A stretch of 64,000 bases of DNA from VRUE01 sp963730315 (GTDB taxonomy: Bacteria > Actinomycetota > Thermoleophilia > Solirubrobacterales > 70-9). Below, piece after piece: positions 26,254-33,582 of this stretch (position 1 is the stretch's first letter; every line of letters begins with the position of its first letter). Where the stretch lies: NCBI GenBank assembly GCA_963730315.1, contig CAVSRD010000019.1, positions 1 to 64,000 on the forward strand, written 5' to 3'. A model generated the notes under the pieces. That model did not search any database. It had not been told where the DNA came from and saw only the letters and a program-made list of their open reading frames with translations. The position numbers and the translations under genes are program-made.

Positions 26254-26274
26254 GGCTACCGCCCGGGTCGGGAG

Positions 26275-26347
26275 TGGAGCTGACGGGACTCGAACCCGTG
26301 ACCTACGCGCTGCCAGCGCGTCGCTCTTCCAGCTGAGCTACAGCCCC
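26275..26347 (-). tRNA. tRNA-Ala (anticodon GGC)
   Basis: The minus strand folds as a 73-nt cloverleaf: acceptor GGGGCTG with CAGCTCC (one G-U), D arm GCTCAGCTGGAAGAGC, anticodon stem ACGCG/CGCGT with loop CTGGCAG giving anticodon GGC, and T arm ACGGG-TTCGAGT-CCCGT. The discriminator base is A. CCA is not encoded. It decodes GCC, a heavily used alanine codon in this GC-rich genome. A TAGACT hexamer 14 nt upstream is a plausible promoter. Confidence 0.95.
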
Positions 26348-26361
26348 AGGACGTGCCCGCC

Positions 26362-26367
26362 AGTCTA
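26362..26367 (-). promoter_or_regulatory. Candidate -10 element of tRNA-Ala
   Basis: TAGACT 14 nt upstream of the mature tRNA 5' end, leaving a short leader of about 7 nt for RNase P removal. Confidence 0.45.
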
Positions 26368-26400
26368 ACGGGGCGGGGGACCGGATCGAGCCCGTCGCCG

Positions 26401-27137
26401 CTACGCGGCGTGCTGTTCGGGGCCCTGGTCCTCGTCGAGGTCGAGGATCAGGTCGTCGCCGGCGGTGCGGCGGATGCGGAAGTCGAAGGGCGGCGCTCTC
26501 TTCCAGCTCGCGCAGCAGGTCGACCGGCTCGTCGAGCTGCATCGAGAGGGTGGCGCGGCCCTCGGAGAAGCGCTCGACCGAGATCTCCGCGGCGCCCAGG
26601 CGGCCGATCGCGTCCTCGAACCCGACCAGCTGGGAGAAGTCGCCGAGCGGCCCGATCTCCAGCTTGACCCGGCCGCTCGGCGCTCGCCGCCGGATGCGGC
26701 GCTCTGCGGCCGCGGCGGCCGGCCCTCCGCTGCAACGTGCGGCCTCGGCCAGCTCCTGCGCGCGGCGGCTGACCTCGACCGCCTCGCGCAGCGCCTTCAT
26801 CCGGATCCGCGTCGCCTGGCCGCGCGCCTGCGGCTGGATCTCGTCGAGCCGCGCCGCGACCGCCTCCAGCGAGGCGATGCTGCGGTCGTGGCGCTCGTTC
26901 GGCCTCCTGCAGGCGCTCGCCGAGGCTGCGGATCTCGCGCTCGCGCTCGATCACCATGCCGGAGAGGGAGGTCGACTCCTGCTCCGCCCTCGCAGCCGCC
27001 TGGGACGCCTCGCGGCCCGTTCGCTCGCCTCCCCACGATCGCGCTCCAGGGCCCAGATTCGCGCGTCCCGCAACGAGACGCGCCGCGTCGACATCGGCAC
27101 GCCGGTAGCCGAGCAGCGCCCTCTTGAAGCTACCCAT
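26401..27137 (-). pseudogene. Coiled-coil protein gene interrupted by several frameshifts
   Basis: Splicing the three frames gives one coherent protein of about 240 residues: MGSFKRALLGYRRADVDAA, then DARIWALERDRGEASERA, AEQESTSLSGMVIERERE, NERHDRSIASLEAVAARL, MKALREAVEVSRRAQELAEAA, a segment KLEIGPLGDFSQLVGFEDAI, and an acidic end DDLILDLDEDQGPEQHAA. I count four single-base shifts, near 27087 (+1), 27015 (-1), 26905 (+1) and 26490 (+1). The N-terminus with a GYRRADVDA pattern and long heptads is DivIVA-like. The good conservation across all pieces suggests very recent decay or sequencing errors. Function unknown; possibly a polar scaffold. Confidence 0.65.
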
Positions 27138-27533
27138 GCGCGGCACCGTAGAGGTGCCCTCGGACGCCATCTCGAGGACAGCTGCAAGCTCCAGCCGCGG
27201 CGCCTCGTGCCACAGCTCCTCCAGCCGGTAGCGCTGCCTGGCCTCGTCGGTGAACACGTGCAGGACCGCGTCGAGGTAGTCGAGGACGATCCAGCCGGCC
27301 GCCCCGTCGCCGTCCACCCCGCCGGGCAGCAGCCCGTGCTCCTGCTTCAGCCGCAGCCTCACCTCGTCGACGATCGCCCGCGCCTGGCGCTCGTTGCGGG
27401 CTGTGCAGATCGCCAGGAAGTCGGTGTAGGAGGCGAGCCCGCGCATGTCGAGGACGACGACCTCGCCCGCCCCTTTCGCCTCGGCCAGCTCGGCCAGCCG
27501 CCGGGCCAGTGCCTCGGACTCGAACCCGCTCAT
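26448..27533 (-). CDS. rsfS: Ribosomal silencing factor RsfS, frame running on into the next gene
   Basis: RsfS (Iojap) binds L14 and blocks subunit joining during starvation. Residues 1 to about 125 are the complete domain: VVVLDMRGLASYTDFLAICTA, then ARNERQARAIVDEV, AAGWIVLDYLDAVLHVF and YRLEELW near the end. No stop follows; the frame continues through MASEGTSTVPRMGSF into the frameshifted coiled-coil gene and ends at 26448 as meaningless sequence. The real RsfS probably ends near 27140-27170, and a small hairpin (GGCACC/GGTGCC) there looks intergenic. The start overlaps the nadD stop by 4 nt, the usual nadD-rsfS order. Confidence 0.85.
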   Translation of the reverse strand: MSGFESEALARRLAELAEAKGAGEVVVLDMRGLASYTDFLAICTARNERQARAIVDEVRLRLKQEHGLLPGGVDGDGAAGWIVLDYLDAVLHVFTDEARQRYRLEELWHEAPRLELAAVLEMASEGTSTVPRMGSFKRALLGYRRADVDAARLVAGRANLGPGARSWGGERTGREASQAAARAEQESTSLSGMVIEREREIRSLGERLQEAERAPRPQHRLAGGGRGAARRDPAAGARPGDADPDEGAARGGRGQPPRAGAGRGRTLQRRAGRRGRRAPHPAASAERPGQAGDRAARRLLPAGRVRGRDRPPGRRGDLGRALLRGPRHPLDAARRAGRPAARAGRERRPSTSASAAPPATT

Positions 27534-28150
27534 GCGTAGATCCCCTTCTCTTCGATGAACCGCGCCACCGCCTCGGGGACCAGGTAGCGCAGCGGCCTGC
27601 CCGCGGCGGCCCGCTCGCGCACCGCCGAGGAGGAGACGCCGAACTGCGGCATCTCCAGCATCGTCGCCCGGCCCTCGGCGTCGAGGCTGCGCAGCACCGC
27701 GCCGACGTCGGCGTCGGAGACGCCCGCCCGGCGCGCCACCGCCAGCCGCGCCAGCTCGGCCACGCGCTCCGGCTTGCGCCAGCTCTCCAGCCCGACCGCC
27801 GCGTCCGCCCCCATCACGAACACCAGATCCGGTTCTCCCCTTTCGCTGGCAAGCAGCTCCAAGGTCTCACAGGTGTAGGACGGCCCCTCGCGCTCGACCT
27901 CGAGGGTGGAGACGCTGAAGCGGGAGTCGTCGGCGGCGGCGAGCCGGGTCATCGCCAGCCGCAGCTCGCGCCCCGGGTCGTCGAGGATGCGCTTGTGGGG
28001 CGCCTCGCCGGTCGGCACCAGCACCACCTCGTCGAGGCCGAGCTGCCAGAGCGCCTCCTGGGCAAGCGCCAGGTGCCCGAGGTGGGGCGGGTTGAACGCC
28101 GAGCCGAGGACGCCGATGCCGGGGGCCTCGGGCGCCGGCGCGCTACTCAC
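27530..28150 (-). CDS. nadD: Nicotinate-nucleotide adenylyltransferase
   Basis: Adenylates nicotinate mononucleotide in NAD synthesis. 206 residues. GVLGSAFNPPHLGHLALA carries the GxFxPxHxGH nucleotidyltransferase motif, VPTGEAPHK the substrate strand, MGADAAVGLESW the central motif, and VSSSAVRERAAAGRPLRYLVP the C-terminal ISSTxIR-type motif. The GTG start at 28150 overlaps the end of proA by 8 nt, and its end overlaps rsfS. Confidence 0.96.
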   Translation of the reverse strand: MSSAPAPEAPGIGVLGSAFNPPHLGHLALAQEALWQLGLDEVVLVPTGEAPHKRILDDPGRELRLAMTRLAAADDSRFSVSTLEVEREGPSYTCETLELLASERGEPDLVFVMGADAAVGLESWRKPERVAELARLAVARRAGVSDADVGAVLRSLDAEGRATMLEMPQFGVSSSAVRERAAAGRPLRYLVPEAVARFIEEKGIYA

Positions 28151-29409
28151 GCACCTGGCCGTCGCCGCGGACGACGTACTTGTAGGTGGTCAGCTCGCGC
28201 AGCCCGATCGGGCCGCGCGCGTGCAGCTTCTGGGTCGAGTTGCCGATCTCCGCTCCCATCCCGAACTCGAAGCCGTCGGTGAAGCGGGTCGAGGCGTTGG
28301 TGTAGACGACCGCGGCGTCGACCCCGGCGATGAAGCGCTCGGCCGCCTCCGCCGAGCGGCTGACGATCGCCTCCGAGTGACGCGTGCCGTGGCGGTTGAC
28401 GTGGTCGACCGCGTCCTCGAGCGAATCGACTACGGCGACCGCCAGCTTCAGGTCGAGGTACTCGGCGTCCCAGTCCTCCTCGGTGGCCACGCCGATCTCG
28501 GCCCCGCCGGCGAGCTGCCGCGCCCGCTCGTCGCCGACCAGCTCGACCCCCGCCTCGTGCAGCTCGGCCAGCGCGGCGGGCAGGAAGTCGGCCGCGACCG
28601 CGGCGTCGACCAGCAGCGTCTCGGCGGCGTTGCAGACCCCCGGCCGGTGCGACCTTCGCGTTGACCGCGATCCGCCGAGCCACTTCGAGGTCGGCGTCGG
28701 CGTGCACGTAGACGTGGCAGTTGCCGGCGGCGGCGTAGATCACCGGCACCGTCGCCACTTCCTTCAGCGCCTTCTTCAGCCCCTCCCCTCCGCGCGGGAT
28801 CAGCAGGTCGACGGTCTCCTCCTGGGTGGCCAGCTCCGCCAGGTCCTCGTGCCCGCCGCCGGCCAGCAGCAGCACCGCGTCCTCGGGCAGCCCGACCTCG
28901 GCCAGCGCCTCGCGCACGATCGCCGCCAGCGCCCCGTTCGTCCGCTCGGCGTAGTGCGACCCGCGCAGGACGATCGCGTTGCCGCTCTTGATCGTCAGCG
29001 CGGCGCAGTCGATCGTCACGTTGGGCCGCGCCTCGTAGACCACGGCGACGACGCCCAGCGGCACGCGGACCTTTCCCAGATCGAGCCCGCTGTCCAGCTC
29101 CCTGCGCTCCAGCTCCTCGCCGACCGGGTCCCCGAGCGCGGCAACGGCCCACACGCCCTCGGCCATCGCCGCGATCCGCTCCTCGCTCAGCGCCAGCCTG
29201 TCCTGCAACGCGGCGCTGAGGCCCTCCGCCCGCTCGTCGGCAAGGTCGGCTGCGTTCGCTTCGAGGATCTCCGAGGTTCGCTCTCCCAGCAGCCTCGCGG
29301 TCGCCTCCAGCGCGGCGTCCTTGCTCGCGGTCGGCGCGCTCGCCAGCTCCCGCGCCGCCCTCTGCGCGGCCTCGCAGGTCTCCCGCACGCCGATCGCGGT
29401 GGTCGCCAT
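28143..29409 (-). pseudogene. proA: Gamma-glutamyl phosphate reductase, split by a +1 frameshift at the catalytic cysteine
   Basis: Second enzyme of proline synthesis. From ATG 29409 the sequence follows ProA (KVRVPLGVVAVVYEARPNVT, LRGSHYAERTN, LLIPRGGEGLKKAL, NCHVYVHADAD) up to AVNAKVA. One extra base near 28646 then changes frame; without it the text reads RPGVCNAAETLLV, containing the catalytic Cys. The other frame completes the protein (EEDWDAEYLDLKLAV, ASTRFTDGFEFGMGAEIGNS, GPIGLRELTTYKYVVRG). The corrected length is 421 residues, normal for the family. Everything else is intact, and proB is intact, so a sequencing error is the likelier explanation. Confidence 0.87.
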
Positions 29410-29434
29410 GCGGCTAAGGGTAGCTGGGGTGGCG

Positions 29435-30523
29435 TCACAGCAGGACGAACTTGTCGCGGTGGATGACCTCGTCGGCGGCGTGGGGCAAGAGCTCGCGAAC
29501 TTGGGCGCTCTTCATCCCGAGCACACGACCCAGCTCCTGCGCCGAGTAGTCGACGATCCCCTTGCCGATCACCGCGCCGTCGGCGGTCACCTCGACCGCG
29601 TCGCCCACCTCGAAGCTGCCGTCGACCTCGACGATCCCGACCGGCAGCAGGCTGGAGCCCTTCTCGCGCAGGACGCGGGCGGCCCCGTCGTCGACCGAGA
29701 GGCGACCCCGCGCCGGCTTCGCGTACTTGAGCCAGAGCTTGAAGCTGGAGGCCTTGCCCGGCTGGGCTGAGAAACGGGTGCCGACCGGCTCGCCCCCGGC
29801 CGCTGCGCCGAGCGTTTCGGTCGTCGTCCCGTTGCAGATCACTGCCGGGATACCGGCCTCCGCCGCCATCTCCGCCGCAGCGACCTTGCTGCGCATGCCG
29901 CCCGAGCCGAAGGCCGAGGTACGGTCGCCGATCTCGAGCCCCTCCAGCTTGGAGAAGTCGTCGACCAGGGCGATCGGCTCCGCGCCCGGGTCGGTGCGGG
30001 GGTCGGCGCTGTGCAGGCCGTCGACGTCGGAGAGCAGGACGAGCAGGCGGGCGTCGAGCAGGATCGCCACCTGCGCGGCGAGGAAGTCGTTGTCGCCGAA
30101 GCTGATCTCGTCAGTCGCCGTGGTGTCGTTCTCGTTGACCACCGGCACCACCCCCCACTCGACCAGCCGGCGCAGCGTCTGGCGCGCGTTCAGGTAGTTG
30201 CTGCGGGCGGCGATGTCGGGGGCGGTGAGCAGGACCTGCGCGGCGCGCGTCCCGTGACCGGTCAGCCGGCTCTCGTAGGCACGGAAGAGGTCGCCCTGGC
30301 CGATCGCCGAGGCGGCCTGCAGCTCGTCCATCGCCCGCGGCCGCACACCGAGCTCCATCAGCCGCATCCCGCGGGCGATCGCCCCCGAGGTGACCATCAC
30401 CACCCGCTCGCCCCCCCGCTCCAGCGCCGCCACCTGTGCGCAGACGGAGTCGAGCACGTCGGCGCGCAGCTCGCCGTCGTCGGCGGCGACGATCGAGGAA
30501 CCGAGCTTGACGACCAGGGTCAC
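29435..30523 (-). CDS. proB: Glutamate 5-kinase
   Basis: First enzyme of proline synthesis and the feedback-controlled step. With the GTG start at 30523 it has 362 residues: amino acid kinase domain (VVKLGSSIVA, MVTSGAIARGM, VPVVNENDTTATDEISFGDND, LLSDVDGLHSADPR, GSGGMRSKVAAAEMA) followed by a C-terminal PUA domain (GIVEVDGSFEVGDAVEV, GKGIVDYSAQEL). A TACACT hexamer 6 nt upstream supports this start and a leaderless transcript. It heads the chain proB-proA-nadD-rsfS, with 25 nt to proA. Confidence 0.96.
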   Translation of the reverse strand: MTLVVKLGSSIVAADDGELRADVLDSVCAQVAALERGGERVVMVTSGAIARGMRLMELGVRPRAMDELQAASAIGQGDLFRAYESRLTGHGTRAAQVLLTAPDIAARSNYLNARQTLRRLVEWGVVPVVNENDTTATDEISFGDNDFLAAQVAILLDARLLVLLSDVDGLHSADPRTDPGAEPIALVDDFSKLEGLEIGDRTSAFGSGGMRSKVAAAEMAAEAGIPAVICNGTTTETLGAAAGGEPVGTRFSAQPGKASSFKLWLKYAKPARGRLSVDDGAARVLREKGSSLLPVGIVEVDGSFEVGDAVEVTADGAVIGKGIVDYSAQELGRVLGMKSAQVRELLPHAADEVIHRDKFVLL

Positions 30524-30529
30524 CCGGCA

Positions 30530-30535
30530 AGTGTA
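30530..30535 (-). promoter_or_regulatory. Candidate -10 element of proB (leaderless)
   Basis: TACACT, 6 nt before the proB GTG; identical hexamer and spacing to hrcA. Confidence 0.5.
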
Positions 30536-30573
30536 TGAGCGGGTAGCCCGGCGGGGGGACGGCGAGAATCGCC

Positions 30574-31371
30574 TCACCCGGCCAGCCACGTCCTGATCCG
30601 CTCGGGCGTTGCCAGGCCGGAGAAGTCGCCCTCGTCGCGTACCCGCGTGGCCGCCTGCGCCATCGCCTCGACCGCGGCCCAGGCGAGGCTGCCGCCGACG
30701 CTGATCCTGCGTGCCCCGGCCTCGACCATCTCCGCCAGCGAGAGGCCGGGACGGGCGAGGACGTTAACCGGCTTGCCGACCACGGCGCACACTTCCCCGA
30801 TCTCCTCCGCGCCGCCCAGCCCCGGCGCGTAGAGCACGTCGGCGCCGGCCCGCTCGAACGCTTGCAGGCGGGCGATCGTGTCGTCGAGGTCGGGGTTGCC
30901 GCGGATCTGGTTCTCCGCTCGCGCCGTAAAGGTGAAGTCGAAGTCGAGGCGCCGCGCCGCCTCGGCCGCCGCCGCGACCCGCTCGACTGCGAGATCGAGC
31001 GGGTAGATCCCGTCCTGCCCGCCGAAGTCCTCGATCGAACCACCGACCGCGCCCACCTCGGCGGCGCTCGCGATCGCCCGCGCCGCGTCCTCGGGCGCGC
31101 GGCCGAAGCCGTTCTCGAGATCGACCGAGACCGGCAGGCTCGTGGCGCGGTCGACGGCCCGCACGTGCGGCAGCAGCTCCTCCAGGCCGACGTCGCCGTC
31201 CGGGCGGCCGAGCGTGAAGGCGAATCCCGAGCTGGTCGTCGCCAGCGCCTCGAATCCGAGCGCCGCCAGCACTTTCGCCGAGCCCGCGTCCCACGGGTTG
31301 GGAATGACGAAAGGCTCGCCCTCGTGGAGGGCGCGAAAGGCGCGCCCCTTTTCCTCCTGCGTCGGATTCAT
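30574..31371 (-). CDS. PEP mutase / isocitrate lyase superfamily protein
   Basis: 265-residue TIM-barrel enzyme. GEPFVIPNPWDAGSAKVLAA, TTSSGFAFTLGRPDGD, VSVDLENGFG (metal-binding acidic segment) and IEDFGG are typical of the branch that includes carboxyphosphonoenolpyruvate mutase-like and oxaloacetate decarboxylase-like proteins. The Lys-Lys-Cys-Gly-His active-site motif of isocitrate lyase proper is absent, so it is not AceA. The reaction is probably C-C or P-C bond chemistry on a small oxo-acid, with substrate unknown. GAGG lies upstream of the ATG at 31371. It sits between obgE and proB with no clear pathway link. Confidence 0.82.
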   Translation of the reverse strand: MNPTQEEKGRAFRALHEGEPFVIPNPWDAGSAKVLAALGFEALATTSSGFAFTLGRPDGDVGLEELLPHVRAVDRATSLPVSVDLENGFGRAPEDAARAIASAAEVGAVGGSIEDFGGQDGIYPLDLAVERVAAAAEAARRLDFDFTFTARAENQIRGNPDLDDTIARLQAFERAGADVLYAPGLGGAEEIGEVCAVVGKPVNVLARPGLSLAEMVEAGARRISVGGSLAWAAVEAMAQAATRVRDEGDFSGLATPERIRTWLAG

Positions 31372-31381
31372 CGTCCCATCC

Positions 31382-32662
31382 TCACGGATGCAGCTCGAAC
31401 TCGTGCTCGCCGACGCGGACGTCGTCGCCCGGCTCGAAGCCGGCGGAGCGCAGGGCGGCGACGACGCCGATCTCGTTGAGGCGCTGCTCGAGGTAGGCGA
31501 GCGCCTCCTCGTTGGCGAGGTCGTGGCGCTCGAAGAGCAGCTCGACGCCGCGGCCCAGGACGCGGAAGCCGCCGTCCTCCTCGCGCTCGACCGAGTACCC
31601 CCCCTCGCCGACCGGTCGGTAGACCCGGTGCTCCGCCTCGAACTCGGCGGGGCCCGTTTCGGAGCGCTCCGGCCGCGCCGGCGCCTCCTCGGGCAGGGCG
31701 GCGAAGATTGCCCGACGAAACTCCTCCAGACCTTCGCCGGTGACGGACGAAACCGCGAGCACACGATCATGACTTTCAAGCCACTCGGAAACCGCCTCCG
31801 CCACCTGCTCGTCCGGAAGCAGATCTCGCTTCGAGAGGACCACGATCTCCGCCAGCTGCTCCAACCCGGCCCCGTACGCCGACAACTCTCCCCGCACGGC
31901 CTCGTAGTTCGCCACCGGATCGCCCTCCAGCGGCGCCAGGTCGACCAGGTGGACGAGCATCGAGCAGCGCTCCGCGTGGGCGAGGAACTCGTGCCCGAGC
32001 CCGGCTCCCGCCGCCGCGCCCTCGATCAAGCCCGGGATGTCAGCGAGCACCGCCTGCCGCTCCTCCCCCTCGATCGTCCCCAGCACCGGCGAGATCGTCG
32101 TGAACGGATAGTCCGCGACCCTCGGATCGGCCCGGGTCAGCCGCGCCAGCAGCGAGGACTTGCCGGCGTTGGGCAGCCCCACCAGGCCGACGTCGGCCAG
32201 CAGCTTGAGACGAACCTCGATCCACCCCTTCTCGCCGCCCGTCCCCTTCTCGGCGAACCGCGGCGCCTGCCGGGTCGAGGTCGCGAACCGCCGGTTCCCG
32301 TGCCCGCCGCGCCCCCCGTGTGCCACGACCGCCCGCTGCCCGACCTCGACCAGGTCGACCCGGCTCCCGTCCACCGCCTCGGCCTGAGTTCCGGGGGGGA
32401 CCGGAATCTCACGATCGTCCCCCTGCGCGCCATGCCGTTTCGAGCCTTCCCCGTGCTTCCCCCGCCCGGCCCGGAAGTGCTTGCTCCCCCGCAGGGCGCC
32501 GAGATCCCGCCGCGAGGCATCGCAGACCAACACGACGTCCCCACCGTGCCCGCCATCCCCACCGTCGGGCCCGCCCTTCGGCACGTGCGCCTCCCGCCGA
32601 AAGCTGACGCACCCGTTGCCACCGGCTCCCCCCTGGACCCAGATTTTGGCCTTGTCGTGCAT
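31382..32662 (-). CDS. obgE: GTPase ObgE/CgtA
   Basis: Essential GTPase for 50S assembly and stress signalling. 426 residues: Gly-rich Obg fold (1-158, e.g. WVQGGAGGNGCVSFRREA, GGDGGHGGDVVL, GGRGGHGNRRFATST); G domain with GLPNAGKSSLL, DYPFTTISPVLG, DIPGLIEGA and LSKRDLLP; and a C-terminal OCT domain (YRPVGEGGYSVEREEDGGFRVLGR) that actinobacterial Obg proteins often have. It follows rpmA after a 151-nt gap holding a large hairpin, the conserved rplU-rpmA-obgE order. Confidence 0.97.
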   Translation of the reverse strand: MHDKAKIWVQGGAGGNGCVSFRREAHVPKGGPDGGDGGHGGDVVLVCDASRRDLGALRGSKHFRAGRGKHGEGSKRHGAQGDDREIPVPPGTQAEAVDGSRVDLVEVGQRAVVAHGGRGGHGNRRFATSTRQAPRFAEKGTGGEKGWIEVRLKLLADVGLVGLPNAGKSSLLARLTRADPRVADYPFTTISPVLGTIEGEERQAVLADIPGLIEGAAAGAGLGHEFLAHAERCSMLVHLVDLAPLEGDPVANYEAVRGELSAYGAGLEQLAEIVVLSKRDLLPDEQVAEAVSEWLESHDRVLAVSSVTGEGLEEFRRAIFAALPEEAPARPERSETGPAEFEAEHRVYRPVGEGGYSVEREEDGGFRVLGRGVELLFERHDLANEEALAYLEQRLNEIGVVAALRSAGFEPGDDVRVGEHEFELHP

Positions 32663-32680
32663 GAGCTATGGAGAGAGTAA

Positions 32681-32799
32681 GAGGAGGTGGGGTGTCCCTT
32701 CCGCGCAGCGGCGTCCTGTTTTTCGCACAGACCACTCGGCGAGAGACGCAGCGCGCAAGGCGAAAAACCCAGCAAGCGGGAGGGGCACCCCACCTCCTC
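32681..32799. repeat. Large imperfect hairpin between rpmA and obgE
   Basis: A 24-nt arm at 32681-32704 pairs with 32776-32799 (two or three mismatches, some G-U). Inside it a perfect 9-bp arm GTTTTTCGC (32718-32726) pairs with GCGAAAAAC (32760-32768). The whole 119-nt structure fills the gap. It may terminate or process the rplU-rpmA transcript before obgE, or be a MITE-like repeat. Confidence 0.8.
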
Positions 32800-32813
32800 C
32801 CGCCAAGTCCTAC

Positions 32814-33065
32814 TCAGTCAGCCAGAACGCTGATCGTGCGGCCCCTGCGCGACGGCTTGAAGTCCACCCTCCCCGCCCGGGTCGCGAAGATCGTGTGGTC
32901 CTTCCCGAGCCCGGTGCCGTCGCCGGGCCAGAACCGGGTGCCGCGCTGGCGCACGATGATCTCCCCCCCGGACACCTTCTGCCCGGCGAACACCTTCACC
33001 CCGAGCATCTTGGGGTTCGATTCGCGCCCGTTGCGGCTGGAGCCGAGTCCTTTCTTATGAGCCAT
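32814..33065 (-). CDS. rpmA: 50S ribosomal protein L27
   Basis: 83 residues. MAHKKGLGSSRNGRESNPKM is the conserved N-terminus that reaches the peptidyl transferase centre, followed by GVKVFAGQKVSGGEIIVRQRG. No N-terminal cleavable extension of the Firmicutes type is present. Its start overlaps the end of rplU by 11 nt. Confidence 0.98.
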   Translation of the reverse strand: MAHKKGLGSSRNGRESNPKMLGVKVFAGQKVSGGEIIVRQRGTRFWPGDGTGLGKDHTIFATRAGRVDFKPSRRGRTISVLAD

Positions 33066-33582
33066 CGTCGGAGTCCTTTTTCGCGGCCGGTTTCTTGGCG
33101 GCGGATTTTTTCGCCGCCGTTTTCCTCGCAGCAGGTTTTTTAGCAGCCGCTTTCGGTTTCGCCGCCGTTTTCTTCGCTTTCGCTTTCGCCGGTTTCTTCG
33201 CCGCCGGCTTCTCCTTCGCCTCAGCCTTCGCCGCCGGCTCGGCCTTCGCCGCTTTGGCCCTCGCGGCTTTCCCCAGCTTCAGCTCGGTGACCTCGAGCCG
33301 GGTCAGCTCCGAGCGATGCCCCGCCCGCCGCCGGTATCCCTTCTTCGGCTTGTATTTGAAGACCCTCACCTTCGGGCCCCGCAGGTGCTCGGCGACGGTC
33401 GCCTCGACCTTCACCTTCTCCAGCTCCTTCGGCTCGGCGATCACCTCCTTGTCGCGGAACATCACCGCCCGCAGGGCGACTTTGTCGCCCTGCGCCGCGC
33501 TGAGACGGTCGACGAGCAGCGATGTGCCCTTCTCAACCTTGTACTGCTTGCCGCCGCTCTCTATGACCGCGTACGTGCTCAT
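33055..33582 (-). CDS. rplU: 50S ribosomal protein L21 with a long Lys/Ala-rich tail
   Basis: Residues 1-104 are a normal L21 (TYAVIESGGKQYKVEKGTSL, FKYKPKKGYRRRAGHRSELT). About 70 further residues consist almost only of Lys, Ala and Pro in repeats such as AAKKPAAKK, KPAKAKAKKTA and AARKTAAKKSA, ending DSDDGS. Such histone H1-like tails occur on several actinobacterial ribosomal and nucleoid proteins, but the length here is notable. It may add rRNA or nucleic-acid contacts. The start overlaps the rng stop by 4 nt, and the stop lies inside rpmA. Confidence 0.95.
   Translation of the reverse strand: MSTYAVIESGGKQYKVEKGTSLLVDRLSAAQGDKVALRAVMFRDKEVIAEPKELEKVKVEATVAEHLRGPKVRVFKYKPKKGYRRRAGHRSELTRLEVTELKLGKAARAKAAKAEPAAKAEAKEKPAAKKPAKAKAKKTAAKPKAAAKKPAARKTAAKKSAAKKPAAKKDSDDGS

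Noticed and set aside
26303..26800. Open frame extending past the coiled-coil gene across tRNA-Ala
   Set aside because: It enters the tRNA on the coding strand and its C-terminal part is off frame after the shift near 26490.
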